Notes: a model not told the origin generated them from the letters alone. A stretch of DNA of 45,294 bases from VMDJ01 sp038146785 (GCA_038146785.1 JAYQSI010000007.1:1-45294), one strand, 5' to 3'. Positions 24,921-34,876 are shown, counted from the first letter of the stretch. A program made the numbers and translations.

Positions 24921-25769
24921 ATGTCATCACCTCGCGCTGTACTTATCACTGGCTGTTCTAGCGGCATTGGCCTGTGTGCAGCGAAGATGCTGCAACAGCA
25001 AGGCTTTCACGTTATTGCGAGTGCTCGAAAGCCCGAGGACGTGCAGCAACTGCGAGATTCGGGCTTTGATGCGGTTCAAATCGATGTCAGCGATCGCCAA
25101 AGTATTGATGCCGGGGTGGCAGAAACACTGAAACTCACCAACGGGAAGCTCTACGGACTTTTCAACAATGGAGCTTATGGTCAACCTGGTGCGGTAGAGG
25201 ATCTCAGCTGGGATGCCCTTGAGACACAACTTCGCACTAACCTGCTCGGTTGGCATGAACTGACACGCCAAATCATCCCGATCATGCGACGTGAAGGTGA
25301 AGGTCGCATCATTCATAACAGCTCAGTATTGGGTTTTGTCGCTATGCCCTATCGCGGCGCTTATAACTGCTCTAAGTTTGCACTCGAAGGCCTTACCGAT
25401 ACCCTACGTCTGGAACTGCATGGCACGGGCATTCAAGTGAGCTTGGTAGAGCCTGGCCCAATCCGCAGCCGCTTCCGCGATAACGCAAAAAAAGCCTTTG
25501 AGCGTTTTATCAATCCTGTCGGCAGCCCACATCAAGCGAACTATCAAGCGATGGCGGCTCGCCTTGAAAAAGAAGGTGATGCTGCGCCTTTCACGCTCGA
25601 TCCAGAAGCTGTCGTGAAGAGCGTTCTCCATGCACTAACAGCTAAAAACGCCAAACCACGTTATCGAGTGACCTTCCCCACACATCTTTTCTGGTGGTTG
25701 AAACGCATACTCAGCACAAAAGCCATGGATCGTATTTTGCGCAAAGCCTCGGGTGATGGCGCACGTTAA
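24921..25769 (+). CDS. Short-chain dehydrogenase/reductase
   Basis: 282 residues from ATG 24921 (a GTG 15 bases upstream is possible). Classical SDR: cofactor loop TGCSSGIGLC (~10-19), NNGAY (NNAG-like, ~88), Ser in IIHNSSVLGF and the catalytic YNCSK (~149-153), then EPGPIRSRF. The length and C-terminal WWLKRILSTKAMDRIL resemble SDRs related to retinol/17-beta dehydrogenases. The substrate cannot be told. It is divergent from fmdB and its last 4 bases overlap the convergent MFS gene. Confidence 0.88.
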   Translation: MSSPRAVLITGCSSGIGLCAAKMLQQQGFHVIASARKPEDVQQLRDSGFDAVQIDVSDRQSIDAGVAETLKLTNGKLYGLFNNGAYGQPGAVEDLSWDALETQLRTNLLGWHELTRQIIPIMRREGEGRIIHNSSVLGFVAMPYRGAYNCSKFALEGLTDTLRLELHGTGIQVSLVEPGPIRSRFRDNAKKAFERFINPVGSPHQANYQAMAARLEKEGDAAPFTLDPEAVVKSVLHALTAKNAKPRYRVTFPTHLFWWLKRILSTKAMDRILRKASGDGAR

Positions 25770-27067
25770 TCGTGAGTGATGTTTTTACAGTTTGTCTCGC
25801 GAACCTTAAACGACACCAATAGCGCAAAGGCAGCAAAGATTACTGATGCCCAGAGCGCGTTAGCATAATCAGCCCATGCATAAATGCGTACCGCACCATC
25901 CATTACGCCATTCCATGTTTGATCGATAATCCAACCAAACAAAGGCTGCATGATAGCGGCACCTAAAAACACACCGGTATTCACAAGTGCCACCGCCATG
26001 CCCGCGCTCGTGGGAACACATACCTCTTTAACAGCCGCATAGCCCACCACAAAACCACTGGCCGAGAAGCCCAAGAACGCAAACACGAGATACGCTGACC
26101 AACCTGGCGCCCATGGCAAATACAACAGACTCAACCAAGCTAAGGTTGAGATAAAAGCTGCACCAACGACAAAGGGCTTTCGGTACCCAGAGCGGTCAGA
26201 GGCCCAACCCATTAGCAACACACCGAGTGCAAACCCAATCAAACTGACCGTGGTGTAGTTAGAAGCATCTGCTCGACTCAAGCCATGCACATCACGCAAC
26301 AACGGAATGCCCCAAAGCCCAACAAAGGCAAACATATTTCCGGTCACGCCCATATTGACCCAAAAACCAGGCCACGCAGAACGATTCGTGAACACCGCCA
26401 TGAAAGCTTTCCATGCACTCACAGCTGAAGGAGCATGTGGCGCAAGACCTTCCATCTCTCGCACTGAACTAAAGCCCGCCTTCTCTGGAGAATTTCGAAC
26501 GAGGATCCATGTAAGAAGCGACAGACCGATCGACAGCACACCGATACCGATAAACACTTCCCGCCAGGTGAAAAAGCCAAGCAGCCAAACCAATGGAGCG
26601 GCAGCGAGTATCGAACCCACATTACCTAATAGAATGGTTAAACCGCTGATCTTTCCGTATTCACGCTCACTAAACCAAACGGCATTTGAGCGCATCAAAC
26701 CAACAAAGATCACTGATACACCCAAGCCAACCAAGAAGCGACCTACCGATGCGACATCAAAGGTTTCAGCCATGCCCAACATGATGGAACCACCGCCCGC
26801 GACCAAGCCGCCTAAGCTGACACTAATGCGAGGTCCTAGAGTGTCCGCCAGAACGCCTGAAGGGATCTGCATAGCCGTGTAGATGTAGTAATACATTGCC
26901 GCAAGACTACCGAGCGCAGCTGCACTGGTACCAAAAGCTGCCATCAAATCGCTTGCAACTGCACCGGGCACCATTCGATGAAAAAACACCAACATGTATG
27001 ACAACACTAAGATGCCAAAGATGGTCCAACGCGTACGCTGAAAGCCTGCGGGATACTGTATCGCCAT
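25766..27067 (-). CDS. MFS transporter
   Basis: 433 residues with about 12 hydrophobic segments and two six-helix halves. The loop 2-3 motif is GVLADTLGPRISVSLGGLVA; the matching motif in the second half is GWASDRSGYRKPF. The family includes nitrate/nitrite, sugar-phosphate and drug carriers; I cannot assign a substrate. It converges with the SDR gene. It is 55 bases from gshA, same strand. Confidence 0.85.
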   Translation of the reverse strand: MAIQYPAGFQRTRWTIFGILVLSYMLVFFHRMVPGAVASDLMAAFGTSAAALGSLAAMYYYIYTAMQIPSGVLADTLGPRISVSLGGLVAGGGSIMLGMAETFDVASVGRFLVGLGVSVIFVGLMRSNAVWFSEREYGKISGLTILLGNVGSILAAAPLVWLLGFFTWREVFIGIGVLSIGLSLLTWILVRNSPEKAGFSSVREMEGLAPHAPSAVSAWKAFMAVFTNRSAWPGFWVNMGVTGNMFAFVGLWGIPLLRDVHGLSRADASNYTTVSLIGFALGVLLMGWASDRSGYRKPFVVGAAFISTLAWLSLLYLPWAPGWSAYLVFAFLGFSASGFVVGYAAVKEVCVPTSAGMAVALVNTGVFLGAAIMQPLFGWIIDQTWNGVMDGAVRIYAWADYANALWASVIFAAFALLVSFKVRETNCKNITHD

Positions 27068-27122
27068 GGTATTTCCTTCGATTATCGTTGCTCGACCTTA
27101 GACCATCGAGAATGACAATGCA

Positions 27123-28829
27123 TCAAGCCTCTGTTTTAACAGCGGCATATGTCTGTGCAAAATAATGCTCTAAGAATTGATCAAACGACTCTGAGTCTTG
27201 ATTGCTAAGCGCAGCAAAGTCCTCATGTGACTTTGCAATCAACTGATCAAACTGAGCTCGACGCTCATCTGAAATATCACGCTCAAGCAAGAAACGCTGG
27301 TGCTTTTTCGATAAACGTTGCGCAAAGCCGTAGAAGCTCTCAGCATTATCTTCCATCTCTGTCAGCATGCGCGCGGAAGGCGTTAACTGAGGACGAATGA
27401 TCTTACCGATCTGTTCATCCAATGCGTCTTCATAGTTACTGCCGCCATTGACCTTGTCGAGCAATTCACAGATTGGGTACATCTGTGAAAGCAACTGGTG
27501 ACCCCATTCTTGCAAGCTCACTGACTCGCCTTGTCGACGCAATTGAATATTAGGCTCACGACCTCGGTGCGCAACCGCAAGCAGGTTTTCATTCAACTCA
27601 CGATTCTCTGATTCATCAATCGACGGGCTATCGCTGAGCATACACATCAACAACCACGCCTCGAGGAAACGCAGCTGCACTTCATCCACACCCAAAGGGT
27701 GATAGGCATTCACATCCAATGAGCGAAGCTCAATATACTTAACCCCAGAGTCTAATAGCGCGACCGCTGGGCTTTGCAATCGCTTTAAAGCCGGCTTTGG
27801 TCGCACCTGACTGTAATATTCGTTTTCGATCTGAAGAATATTGGCATTGAGTTGTCGGTATTCACCCTCTTCAGACACACCAAGACGTTGCCATGGTTCA
27901 GCGGGGGTTGTTATCGCTCGCAATAAGGACTGCGCATAAGACTCAACCGAATTGTAGTCCGCACGAATACCCAAACCTTCCTCTTTACTGTTCTGGTAAC
28001 CAATGTCACCCATACGCAGTGACGTTGCATACGGCTCAAAGTAGGTCGCATCATCAAACTTAGGCAGATGCGAAACACCATTAGGGAAGAACGATTTACA
28101 CACCGCAGGTGAAGCACCAAAGAGATAAGGAATTAACCAACCACCTCGCAGCACATTACGCACCAAGCGCATGTAATAGGTATCGCGACACTCTTCAGGC
28201 GAGTCATATTTACCTAAGGCTTTTGAAAATTCTGGCCAAAAGGCTTCTGGCAATGACCAGTTAAAGTGCACACCGGCAATCACCTGCATAACGCGGCCAT
28301 AACGTAGCCCCAAGCCCTCGCGGTAAACATGTTTCATCTTGCCAATGTTGGAATCACCATACTCTGCAATTGGAATATTGTGATCACCGTAAAGCACACA
28401 GGGCATGCTAGTAGCCCATAACAGTTCTTTTTGAAGCGACTGATAGGCATAGCTTTGCAGGTCTGCCAAATAATCAAGCGCATCACCCACATCACTAAAG
28501 GCTGGCGTAATAAATTCAGCGAGCGCTTCAGAATAATCTGTTGTCAGAATGGAATTCGTTAAGGGGTGCCCCCATGCATGGGGATGATTCGTCAGCGCGA
28601 TACCCCCTTTATCTGAGACACGAAGACTTTCTTTCTCTAAGCCAATGCGCGTGCCCTTGAGTAACTCAGGAGATAGCTTCTCCTTCAAGATTTGTACTCG
28701 CGACAAATAAGATCGGGCAATAACGGGACGAATATGTGGCGAGCTCACAAGGGACTCCGAAAAATGATGGCGCAGTGTAACGCCCCGGGAGGCAAAATCA
28801 CATTTGCTCACAGTAGGGTTATACGGCAC
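27123..28829 (-). CDS. gshA: Glutamate-cysteine ligase GshA
   Basis: First step of glutathione synthesis, joining glutamate and cysteine. The frame is 568 codons, but homology to gammaproteobacterial GshA (about 520) begins near residue 48 (LKEKLSPELLKGTRIGLEKE, then SLRV). The real start is probably a TTG near residue 42 or 48. The first ~45 codons would otherwise overlap the promoter zone of the divergent endopeptidase gene 11 bases away. Clear signatures include ITTDYSEALAEFITPA-type text (LTTDYSEALAEFITP), GVHFNWSLPEAFW and YIELRSLDVNAYHPLGV (~385). Product and family are secure; the start is not. Confidence 0.93.
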   Translation of the reverse strand: MPYNPTVSKCDFASRGVTLRHHFSESLVSSPHIRPVIARSYLSRVQILKEKLSPELLKGTRIGLEKESLRVSDKGGIALTNHPHAWGHPLTNSILTTDYSEALAEFITPAFSDVGDALDYLADLQSYAYQSLQKELLWATSMPCVLYGDHNIPIAEYGDSNIGKMKHVYREGLGLRYGRVMQVIAGVHFNWSLPEAFWPEFSKALGKYDSPEECRDTYYMRLVRNVLRGGWLIPYLFGASPAVCKSFFPNGVSHLPKFDDATYFEPYATSLRMGDIGYQNSKEEGLGIRADYNSVESYAQSLLRAITTPAEPWQRLGVSEEGEYRQLNANILQIENEYYSQVRPKPALKRLQSPAVALLDSGVKYIELRSLDVNAYHPLGVDEVQLRFLEAWLLMCMLSDSPSIDESENRELNENLLAVAHRGREPNIQLRRQGESVSLQEWGHQLLSQMYPICELLDKVNGGSNYEDALDEQIGKIIRPQLTPSARMLTEMEDNAESFYGFAQRLSKKHQRFLLERDISDERRAQFDQLIAKSHEDFAALSNQDSESFDQFLEHYFAQTYAAVKTEA

Positions 28830-28840
28830 CCTAGCGACCC

Positions 28841-29701
28841 ATGAATCGATTTATCACCCTGCTCGCCTGCCTCTTTATCATCCAGCCAAGCTTCGCTAAC
28901 GAACTTGCAGTGGATGTTGCTGCCATTTCAAGCAAGGCATTAGATAAGGGAAAGCTGCGTCTTCGCTCTGAAGGCGTCATCCTTGCTGATCAGTCAGGCA
29001 ATATCTTGTTCAGCCGTAACGCTGACAAACCGCGCTCGATTGCCTCAGTAACAAAGCTAATGACGGCGCTCGTTATCCTCGATACAAAGCTTCCTCTCGA
29101 TGAAACAATCACCATCACCAAAGCTGACCGTGATCTACGACAACTTACCGGCTCGCGCTTAAAAGTCGGCGCGAAACTCACCCGCGAAGAGCTACTGACA
29201 CTTGCCATGCTTTCATCTGAGAATCGCGCAGCCCTTGCGCTTGGTCGCACTTACCCTGGCGGCAGCGAGGCCTTTGCAAGAGCAATGAATGAGAAAGCTA
29301 AAAGCTTAGGGATGATGCATTCAAACTTTATTGATGCCGCCGGGCTATCGCCGAACAATCTCTCAACACCGAATGATCTTTTTCTATTAATGCAGGCTGC
29401 AGAAAAGCATCCCTTGTTAAAGAAAATTGCTCAAACTCGCAGTGTTACCGTGAAGCCCTATAAGCGACTGGGTCCTTTGCGTTATGTGAACACCAATCGC
29501 TTCTCACGCAATAAATCTTGGGAATTATTGCTAAGCAAAACAGGCTTTCTGACCGAGGCTGGCCGCTGTTTAGTGATGAAGGCGCGAGTAGACAATAAAG
29601 AAGTCACCATGATCTTGCTCGATTCTTACGGGAAGCTAACACCCTTTGGTGATGCGAACCGAGCTAGAGAATGGCTTAAGCGTTATCGGAAAAGTGCTTG
29701 A
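28841..29701 (+). CDS. pbpG: D-alanyl-D-alanine endopeptidase, PBP7 type
   Basis: 286 residues with signal peptide (LLACLFIIQPSFANE). Catalytic serine in the SxxK motif SVTK (~69-72), SxN motif SSEN (~126-129) and KTG motif SKTGF (~227-231), all in LMW penicillin-binding protein order. PBP7 cuts D-Ala-meso-DAP cross-bridges in peptidoglycan. The length and lack of a C-terminal amphipathic extension favour PbpG over DacA. It converges with prc, overlapping by 19 bases. Confidence 0.9.
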   Translation: MNRFITLLACLFIIQPSFANELAVDVAAISSKALDKGKLRLRSEGVILADQSGNILFSRNADKPRSIASVTKLMTALVILDTKLPLDETITITKADRDLRQLTGSRLKVGAKLTREELLTLAMLSSENRAALALGRTYPGGSEAFARAMNEKAKSLGMMHSNFIDAAGLSPNNLSTPNDLFLLMQAAEKHPLLKKIAQTRSVTVKPYKRLGPLRYVNTNRFSRNKSWELLLSKTGFLTEAGRCLVMKARVDNKEVTMILLDSYGKLTPFGDANRAREWLKRYRKSA

Positions 29702-31761
29702 GATTCACTTGCCGCAATCACCGGCTGATTAACAATCCAGTCTGACATCACACGCGCGGCTTCCTCGAGCATTATCTTTTTAATGCCTTCTGGATCTTTA
29801 TCCTGATCTGCCAACTCTTCTTGCTCATCTAACGATTCAAGTGCACCTAAACCACGATGAGCGCGCAAACGATTCAAGCTCTCGAGCTGCTCTTCTTCAC
29901 GTTGATCAAGCTCAGCTTGGCGAACTGATTCCTTCAAGCTCAGCACCTTAAGGTCACGCAACTCAGCAATCCGCTTCTCTTGATCAATCAAAAATGCAAA
30001 ACCTGGATCATGCTGAATACGCTGCTCAGACATTGCACGTAACTTTTCAATCGGGAAGATGGTTGGACGCGGACGAATAGCCGGCTCAATTGAGGCCCAT
30101 GGAAGCGCATGCTCAAGTGCGCGCTCACCATGCTCTTTCGCACCAAACGATGTTGGGAACACCACATCAGGCACAACACCACGGTGCTGAGTACTGTCGC
30201 CTTGGACTCGGAAGAATTGCGCCATGGTTAAACGCAAACGACCCAGATCTTTTTCAGTTCGTAAGTAGCGTTGTAGATCCACCAGGGTTTGCACCGTACC
30301 CTTACCAAAGGTTGGCTCACCAACGATCAAAGCTCGCTGATAGTCCTGCATTGCACCCGCAAAAATCTCAGAAGCAGACGCACTATTACGATCAACCAGA
30401 ACCATTAAAGGACCACGATAAGCAATACCTGGGTCTTGATCACGCTCTAACTCAACATTGCCATTGCTATCCTTAACCTGAACTACGGGACCTTTATCGA
30501 TAAACAAACCGGTGAGCTCGGTCGCTTCTGTTAGCGAACCGCCACCGTTTTGGCGCAGATCAATAATGATGCCATTGACCTTTTCTGCTTCGAGTTTTGT
30601 TAAGAGCTCACGCACATCTCGCGTTGTGCTACGAAAATCATCAGTACCACTCGCTGCACCATTAAAGTCACGATAGAACCCTGGAATCTCAATTACGCCA
30701 AGCTTCAAGTTATCTACTTCAATGACATCACTTTTAGCCGCACTGTCTTCTAGCTTGATTTGATCGCGCACGAGCGCTAGCTCTTTCGTACGGCCTGAAT
30801 CTTCACCTTTCGGTAATACCTGTAGACGCACCGTTGACCCTTTAGGACCGCGAATCTTGTCGACCACATCATCGAGACGCCAACCGATGACATCAAGCAT
30901 TTCACCCTTATCACCCTGCGCAACACCAACGATACGATCACCTGATTTAATTTTGCCGCTTCGAGCAGCAGGGCCACCAATAACGGTCTTCACCACTTCG
31001 GTGTATTCATCTTTACCACGCAACACCGCGCCAATACCTTGCAACGACAAACGCATGCCGATATCAAAGTTCTCAGAAGAACGAGGTGACATATAGGTAG
31101 TGTGTGGCTCGATACTCAGCGTCACGGCATTCACAAAGGCCTGAAAAATATCCGCTGAGGTCATCTGCTGTACTCGATTACGAATATTTTCGTAACGGCG
31201 AATCAGCTTCTTTTCTATATCCTTGGTTTCGCCACTTAGGCGGAGGCTAAGCACATCATTCTTAACACGCTTGCGCCACAAATCATCCAAGACAAAATCA
31301 TCTGCCGCCCATGGCGCTTTCTCGCGATCAATTTGATATGTCTCATCAAGTGAGAAATCAAAATCATTAAAACGCACTAAGCTCACGGCAAAGGCAATGC
31401 GATTTTCAACTTTGTCACGGAAGTGCTTAAAGATGGTGTATGCCGGATCGAGTAAGCCATTGTGAAGGCTGTCATCAAACTCATCGCGATAATGGTCAAG
31501 CTGACGTAAATCTACCTGAGTAAAAAAAGCACGGTTGGCATCAAGCGTTTCGAGATAGCGATCAAACGCCATCGCTGATAGCTCATCATTAATCTCGGGT
31601 TTGGTGTAGTGGAATGACTCGAGGACTTGACCGATGACCAAGGCAGTTCGGCGCTGGAATTCATCAGGCTTCAGTTCTGACTTCGGCACAAACTTTGGCG
31701 TTGCCCCAACAGAGCCCACCAAAAAAACCAAAAAACACAACAAAAGCTTTTTCATCAACAA
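29683..31761 (-). CDS. prc: Tail-specific (carboxy-terminal) protease Prc
   Basis: 692 residues with a signal peptide (KLLLCFLVFLVGSVGA), a helical N-terminal domain, a PDZ domain (LSLQGIGAVLRGKDEYTEVV, GPAARSGKIKSGDRIVG, ~225-305), and an S41 protease core. Ser in NSASASEIFAGAMQDYQRAL and Lys in VGEPTFGKGTVQ form the Ser-Lys dyad (~450-485). A DUF3340-type C-terminal domain follows. Prc degrades periplasmic proteins and peptidoglycan hydrolases (MepS in E. coli). It ends the run dgt-mazG-Nudix-prc, 6 bases after the Nudix gene. Confidence 0.95.
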   Translation of the reverse strand: MLMKKLLLCFLVFLVGSVGATPKFVPKSELKPDEFQRRTALVIGQVLESFHYTKPEINDELSAMAFDRYLETLDANRAFFTQVDLRQLDHYRDEFDDSLHNGLLDPAYTIFKHFRDKVENRIAFAVSLVRFNDFDFSLDETYQIDREKAPWAADDFVLDDLWRKRVKNDVLSLRLSGETKDIEKKLIRRYENIRNRVQQMTSADIFQAFVNAVTLSIEPHTTYMSPRSSENFDIGMRLSLQGIGAVLRGKDEYTEVVKTVIGGPAARSGKIKSGDRIVGVAQGDKGEMLDVIGWRLDDVVDKIRGPKGSTVRLQVLPKGEDSGRTKELALVRDQIKLEDSAAKSDVIEVDNLKLGVIEIPGFYRDFNGAASGTDDFRSTTRDVRELLTKLEAEKVNGIIIDLRQNGGGSLTEATELTGLFIDKGPVVQVKDSNGNVELERDQDPGIAYRGPLMVLVDRNSASASEIFAGAMQDYQRALIVGEPTFGKGTVQTLVDLQRYLRTEKDLGRLRLTMAQFFRVQGDSTQHRGVVPDVVFPTSFGAKEHGERALEHALPWASIEPAIRPRPTIFPIEKLRAMSEQRIQHDPGFAFLIDQEKRIAELRDLKVLSLKESVRQAELDQREEEQLESLNRLRAHRGLGALESLDEQEELADQDKDPEGIKKIMLEEAARVMSDWIVNQPVIAASESQALFR

Positions 31762-31767
31762 CTTAGC

Positions 31768-32643
31768 CTAGTTCAAACCATTCATTACGCCAGGGGTTTG
31801 GCGCAATCCTGCGAGCAGAGCACGATAATCCGGATCATCCTCTGAAATCAACCTGTGACGCAGGGCGAAATCAATGATCACCAAATTGCAATTCAGCTTG
31901 AAATCATCGGTATCACGGACAATCTGCAATACATCTTCGACAGGCATGAGATGAAATGATTCCACCTCACCATCGGTATTTTGCGGAATAAACGTGGCAG
32001 GCAGTTCAATGTCGTAGCAATACAAGACATCAGGACGGAAACCATTCGCATTCACGCGGTTATACGCAATACTGCCAACATAGGTGGCTTGCTGGGCAAG
32101 CGCCGCTGACATGCCCGCCTCTTCTTGGCATTCCTTAATAAGGTTCTCTTCCAGACTGATGCCCTGTGGTAACCCACCCGCAACCATGTTGTCCCATGCG
32201 CCAGGAAAGATCGCGCGATCACGAGCACGCTTACCCACCCATAACAAAAGGCGACCGTTGTAGTTCACATACCCATTGAGGTGTTGGCCAAACGAACGCA
32301 GACCAAAATGACTCGCAGCAACTCGATCTATCTCCGCAATCGCCTCATCACGCTCACCAGCAGTTAAGGGATAAGGTTCATTCATCGGCTTGTGCGGCAA
32401 CACACCTTGCTCATACAAGGTATTCACCACGTTACTTAACTCAGCAGTCAAGGCTTCACCTTGAAGCGTTGGATTACACAACCCAACCTGGCTATCTGAA
32501 AACGCAAATAACTGATCAAACTGACGCAAGTGCTCAATAAAGCTAGGGCGCAACCACCCATACACTTGACCGTTGATTTCCCACGGCACAAAACGCTCAG
32601 TAATCACCGGATTACACGCTTCAATGTGGCGTAAGTAACTCAT
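31768..32643 (-). CDS. DUF4743/Nudix hydrolase
   Basis: 291 residues. The N-terminal half (~1-120) matches the DUF4743 type found in Tnr3-like proteins. The C-terminal half has a Nudix box variant, GGLPQGISLEENLIKECQEE (residues ~160-179) followed by AGM. The usual REUxEExGU Arg is replaced by Lys. The family hydrolyses nucleoside diphosphates or damaged thiamine diphosphate. It overlaps mazG by 4 bases (ATGA). Confidence 0.87.
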   Translation of the reverse strand: MSYLRHIEACNPVITERFVPWEINGQVYGWLRPSFIEHLRQFDQLFAFSDSQVGLCNPTLQGEALTAELSNVVNTLYEQGVLPHKPMNEPYPLTAGERDEAIAEIDRVAASHFGLRSFGQHLNGYVNYNGRLLLWVGKRARDRAIFPGAWDNMVAGGLPQGISLEENLIKECQEEAGMSAALAQQATYVGSIAYNRVNANGFRPDVLYCYDIELPATFIPQNTDGEVESFHLMPVEDVLQIVRDTDDFKLNCNLVIIDFALRHRLISEDDPDYRALLAGLRQTPGVMNGLN

Positions 32644-33440
32644 ACGTTTTTCTTCTCGACCTTTTTGATCTCTTGCCAGGCTGATTCCATCTGCTCAAGT
32701 TCAAGTTGCGTCATGTCGTCATGACCTTGAGCGGCAAGATATTGCTCCATCGCCCGAAAGCGACGCTCAAACTTATTGTTCGCCGCACGCATAATCTCTT
32801 CAGACTCAAAACCCAACTTACGAATAATGTTGGTCATCACAAAAAGAATATCGCCAAGCTCATCAGCTAAATGATCACGATCACCCGAAGCCCAAGCTTC
32901 GCGCACCTCGGCAACCTCTTCGACCATCTTGTCGAAAGCTCCTTCTGGGTTTGGCCAATCAAAGCCCACTTTCGAGGCTTTTTTAGTTAGCTTTTGAGCG
33001 CGCATCAATGCAGGCAGACCTTTAGTCACCCCCGCCAATGCACTGCTATCTGGCTGCTGATCACGCTCCTGCGCCTTGATCGCTTCCCAAGCAGAACCTA
33101 ATTGCTCTTCTGTTTCAAAATTAGCGTCTGCAAAAACATGCGGATGGCGACGATGCATCTTATCCGCGATATCCGCCGCGACATCATCAAAGGTAAATCG
33201 TCCTTCTTCTTTGGCTATCTGACTGTAGAAGACCACCTGAAATAACAGGTCACCTAACTCACTCTTTAGCTCATCAAAATCTTCACGCTCAATTGCATCA
33301 GCCACCTCATACGCTTCTTCTAAGGTGTAAGGCACGATCGTTTTATAGGTTTGTTTGCGATCCCAAGGACAACCCTTCTCTGGATCCCGCAACTGCGCCA
33401 TGATCTCAAGCAGACGATCTATCGAACTCAACTCAACCAC
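32640..33440 (-). CDS. mazG: Nucleoside triphosphate pyrophosphohydrolase MazG
   Basis: 266 residues, two MazG domains. Metal-binding carboxylates lie in LEEAYEVADAIE and ELGDLLFQVVFYS of the first, and KMVEEVAEVREAW and DELGDILFVMTNI of the second. Opening LLEIMAQLRDPEKGCPWDRK is the family N-terminus. It hydrolyses NTPs and dNTPs to monophosphates, cleaning nucleotide pools. It overlaps dgt by 8 bases and the Nudix gene by 4, which clusters three nucleotide-cleaning enzymes. Confidence 0.95.
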   Translation of the reverse strand: MVELSSIDRLLEIMAQLRDPEKGCPWDRKQTYKTIVPYTLEEAYEVADAIEREDFDELKSELGDLLFQVVFYSQIAKEEGRFTFDDVAADIADKMHRRHPHVFADANFETEEQLGSAWEAIKAQERDQQPDSSALAGVTKGLPALMRAQKLTKKASKVGFDWPNPEGAFDKMVEEVAEVREAWASGDRDHLADELGDILFVMTNIIRKLGFESEEIMRAANNKFERRFRAMEQYLAAQGHDDMTQLELEQMESAWQEIKKVEKKNV

Positions 33441-34797
33441 CTGGCAATGAGATACCCGTCACTTTTTTATACAAAGTCACGGCGTAAGAATCTGTCATAC
33501 CCGAAACAAAGTCCGTCAATAACAACAAACGCAAATAAGGATCTTGAACTGGCACACGATTAGGACCGATGAATTGCTCAGGCACCAAACGGATCAACAT
33601 GCGACTGCGCGCTGAAGCATTATCACCATGCTCAGCAACATCATCGATGACCTGAATGAAGCGTTCCAACAAATCACTCACCACTTGGAAACCTGCTGCC
33701 TGAATACTCACCACTTCTGGTGCGCAATAGATACGCTCAACCGCAAGATCGATTAGATGATCGGCCTTCTGGCGGCATGGAATCATTTCAAGCAAAGGCT
33801 GATCAAAGCTGCCATCTAAAATTTCAGCTTCGTTATCTAGGAAGCAATCACGTGCCTGCAAAATAATTTGGTTAATAACCTTTGCACGTAAAAACTCAAC
33901 GCGATCTTTCTTTTCACGGATAGCTTTTAGACGTTCCGCCTGCTTATCACGATCCGGTAGTAAATCGAGGAAAGCTTCAACAACCTCTTCATAAGAGAAG
34001 TGACCTAGGCGATAACCGTCTTCTAAATCAATTACGCGATAACTGATGTCATCCGCCGCCTCAACAAGGAAAGCCAAGGGATGACGACACCACATAGCAT
34101 AAGGTGAATCGCGGCGAATTAAGCCAACTTCATTCGCAACTGTTTCGAAGTTTTCACGATCAGCGACTGTAAAACCTTGTTTTTTTGCACTCACACCAGC
34201 ATGTGGATTACCACCCACCCATGATTCACGCGGGTACTTGGTAAATGCCGCAAGCGTTGCTGAAGTGAGCTGCAGACCGCCTTGGTTATCGGGGTTTTGT
34301 AAGCGCGTCACAATACGGAAGCCTTGCGCGTTACCTTCAAACGCTAAGAAATCTTCGCGCTCACTGCCACGCAATACCTCGACGCGACGAGAACCATAAT
34401 CTGCCGTCATCGCCCAATGGCGAATCGCATCTTCACCCGAATGACCAAATGGTGGGTTACCAATGTCATGCGCCAAACACGCTGCAGCAACAACGTTGCC
34501 AAAGTCAGACGCTTCAAAGTCATGCAAGCCATGACGCGCCATGATCTGCTCACCCACCAAGGTGCCAAGAGAGCGACCAATACTCGAAGCCTCTAAGCTA
34601 TGGGTCAGACGCGTACGAACATAATCAACTTTAGATAGAGGAAAGACCTGCGTCTTATCCTGCATACGACGGAAAGCCGACGAAAAGACCACGCGATCGA
34701 AGTCGCGCTGAAAGTCTGTTCTTGCCGTAATTGATTGTGGCTCTTCTGAAGAACCTAAACGTTTGCGCGACAGCAGTCGCTTCCATTCCATCGTCAT
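33433..34797 (-). CDS. dgt: dGTP triphosphohydrolase
   Basis: 454 residues, HD superfamily. The motif R.THSLE (TRLTHSLEASSIGRSLG, ~62-78), HD pair in CLAHDIGNPPFGHSGEDAI (~109-127) and EAADDISYRVIDLEDG (~248-263) identify a dNTP triphosphohydrolase. It releases tripolyphosphate from dGTP. It starts the likely operon dgt-mazG-Nudix-prc; the upstream spacer of 79 bases to the FGE-like gene is a possible promoter site. Confidence 0.94.
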   Translation of the reverse strand: MTMEWKRLLSRKRLGSSEEPQSITARTDFQRDFDRVVFSSAFRRMQDKTQVFPLSKVDYVRTRLTHSLEASSIGRSLGTLVGEQIMARHGLHDFEASDFGNVVAAACLAHDIGNPPFGHSGEDAIRHWAMTADYGSRRVEVLRGSEREDFLAFEGNAQGFRIVTRLQNPDNQGGLQLTSATLAAFTKYPRESWVGGNPHAGVSAKKQGFTVADRENFETVANEVGLIRRDSPYAMWCRHPLAFLVEAADDISYRVIDLEDGYRLGHFSYEEVVEAFLDLLPDRDKQAERLKAIREKKDRVEFLRAKVINQIILQARDCFLDNEAEILDGSFDQPLLEMIPCRQKADHLIDLAVERIYCAPEVVSIQAAGFQVVSDLLERFIQVIDDVAEHGDNASARSRMLIRLVPEQFIGPNRVPVQDPYLRLLLLTDFVSGMTDSYAVTLYKKVTGISLPGG

Positions 34798-34876
34798 AAA
34801 GGGCGTCGATTTTTATTTGTTCTGCTAAGCCCTAAGGGTACCACCCAAGCCGCCGTGAAGGCGCTGTTTTTAGTGA

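Noticed and set aside
24605..24967. Longer fmdB reading of 120 codons
   Set aside because: The extra 52 residues have no zinc-ribbon similarity and would run into the divergent SDR gene; ATG 24811 gives the standard family start.
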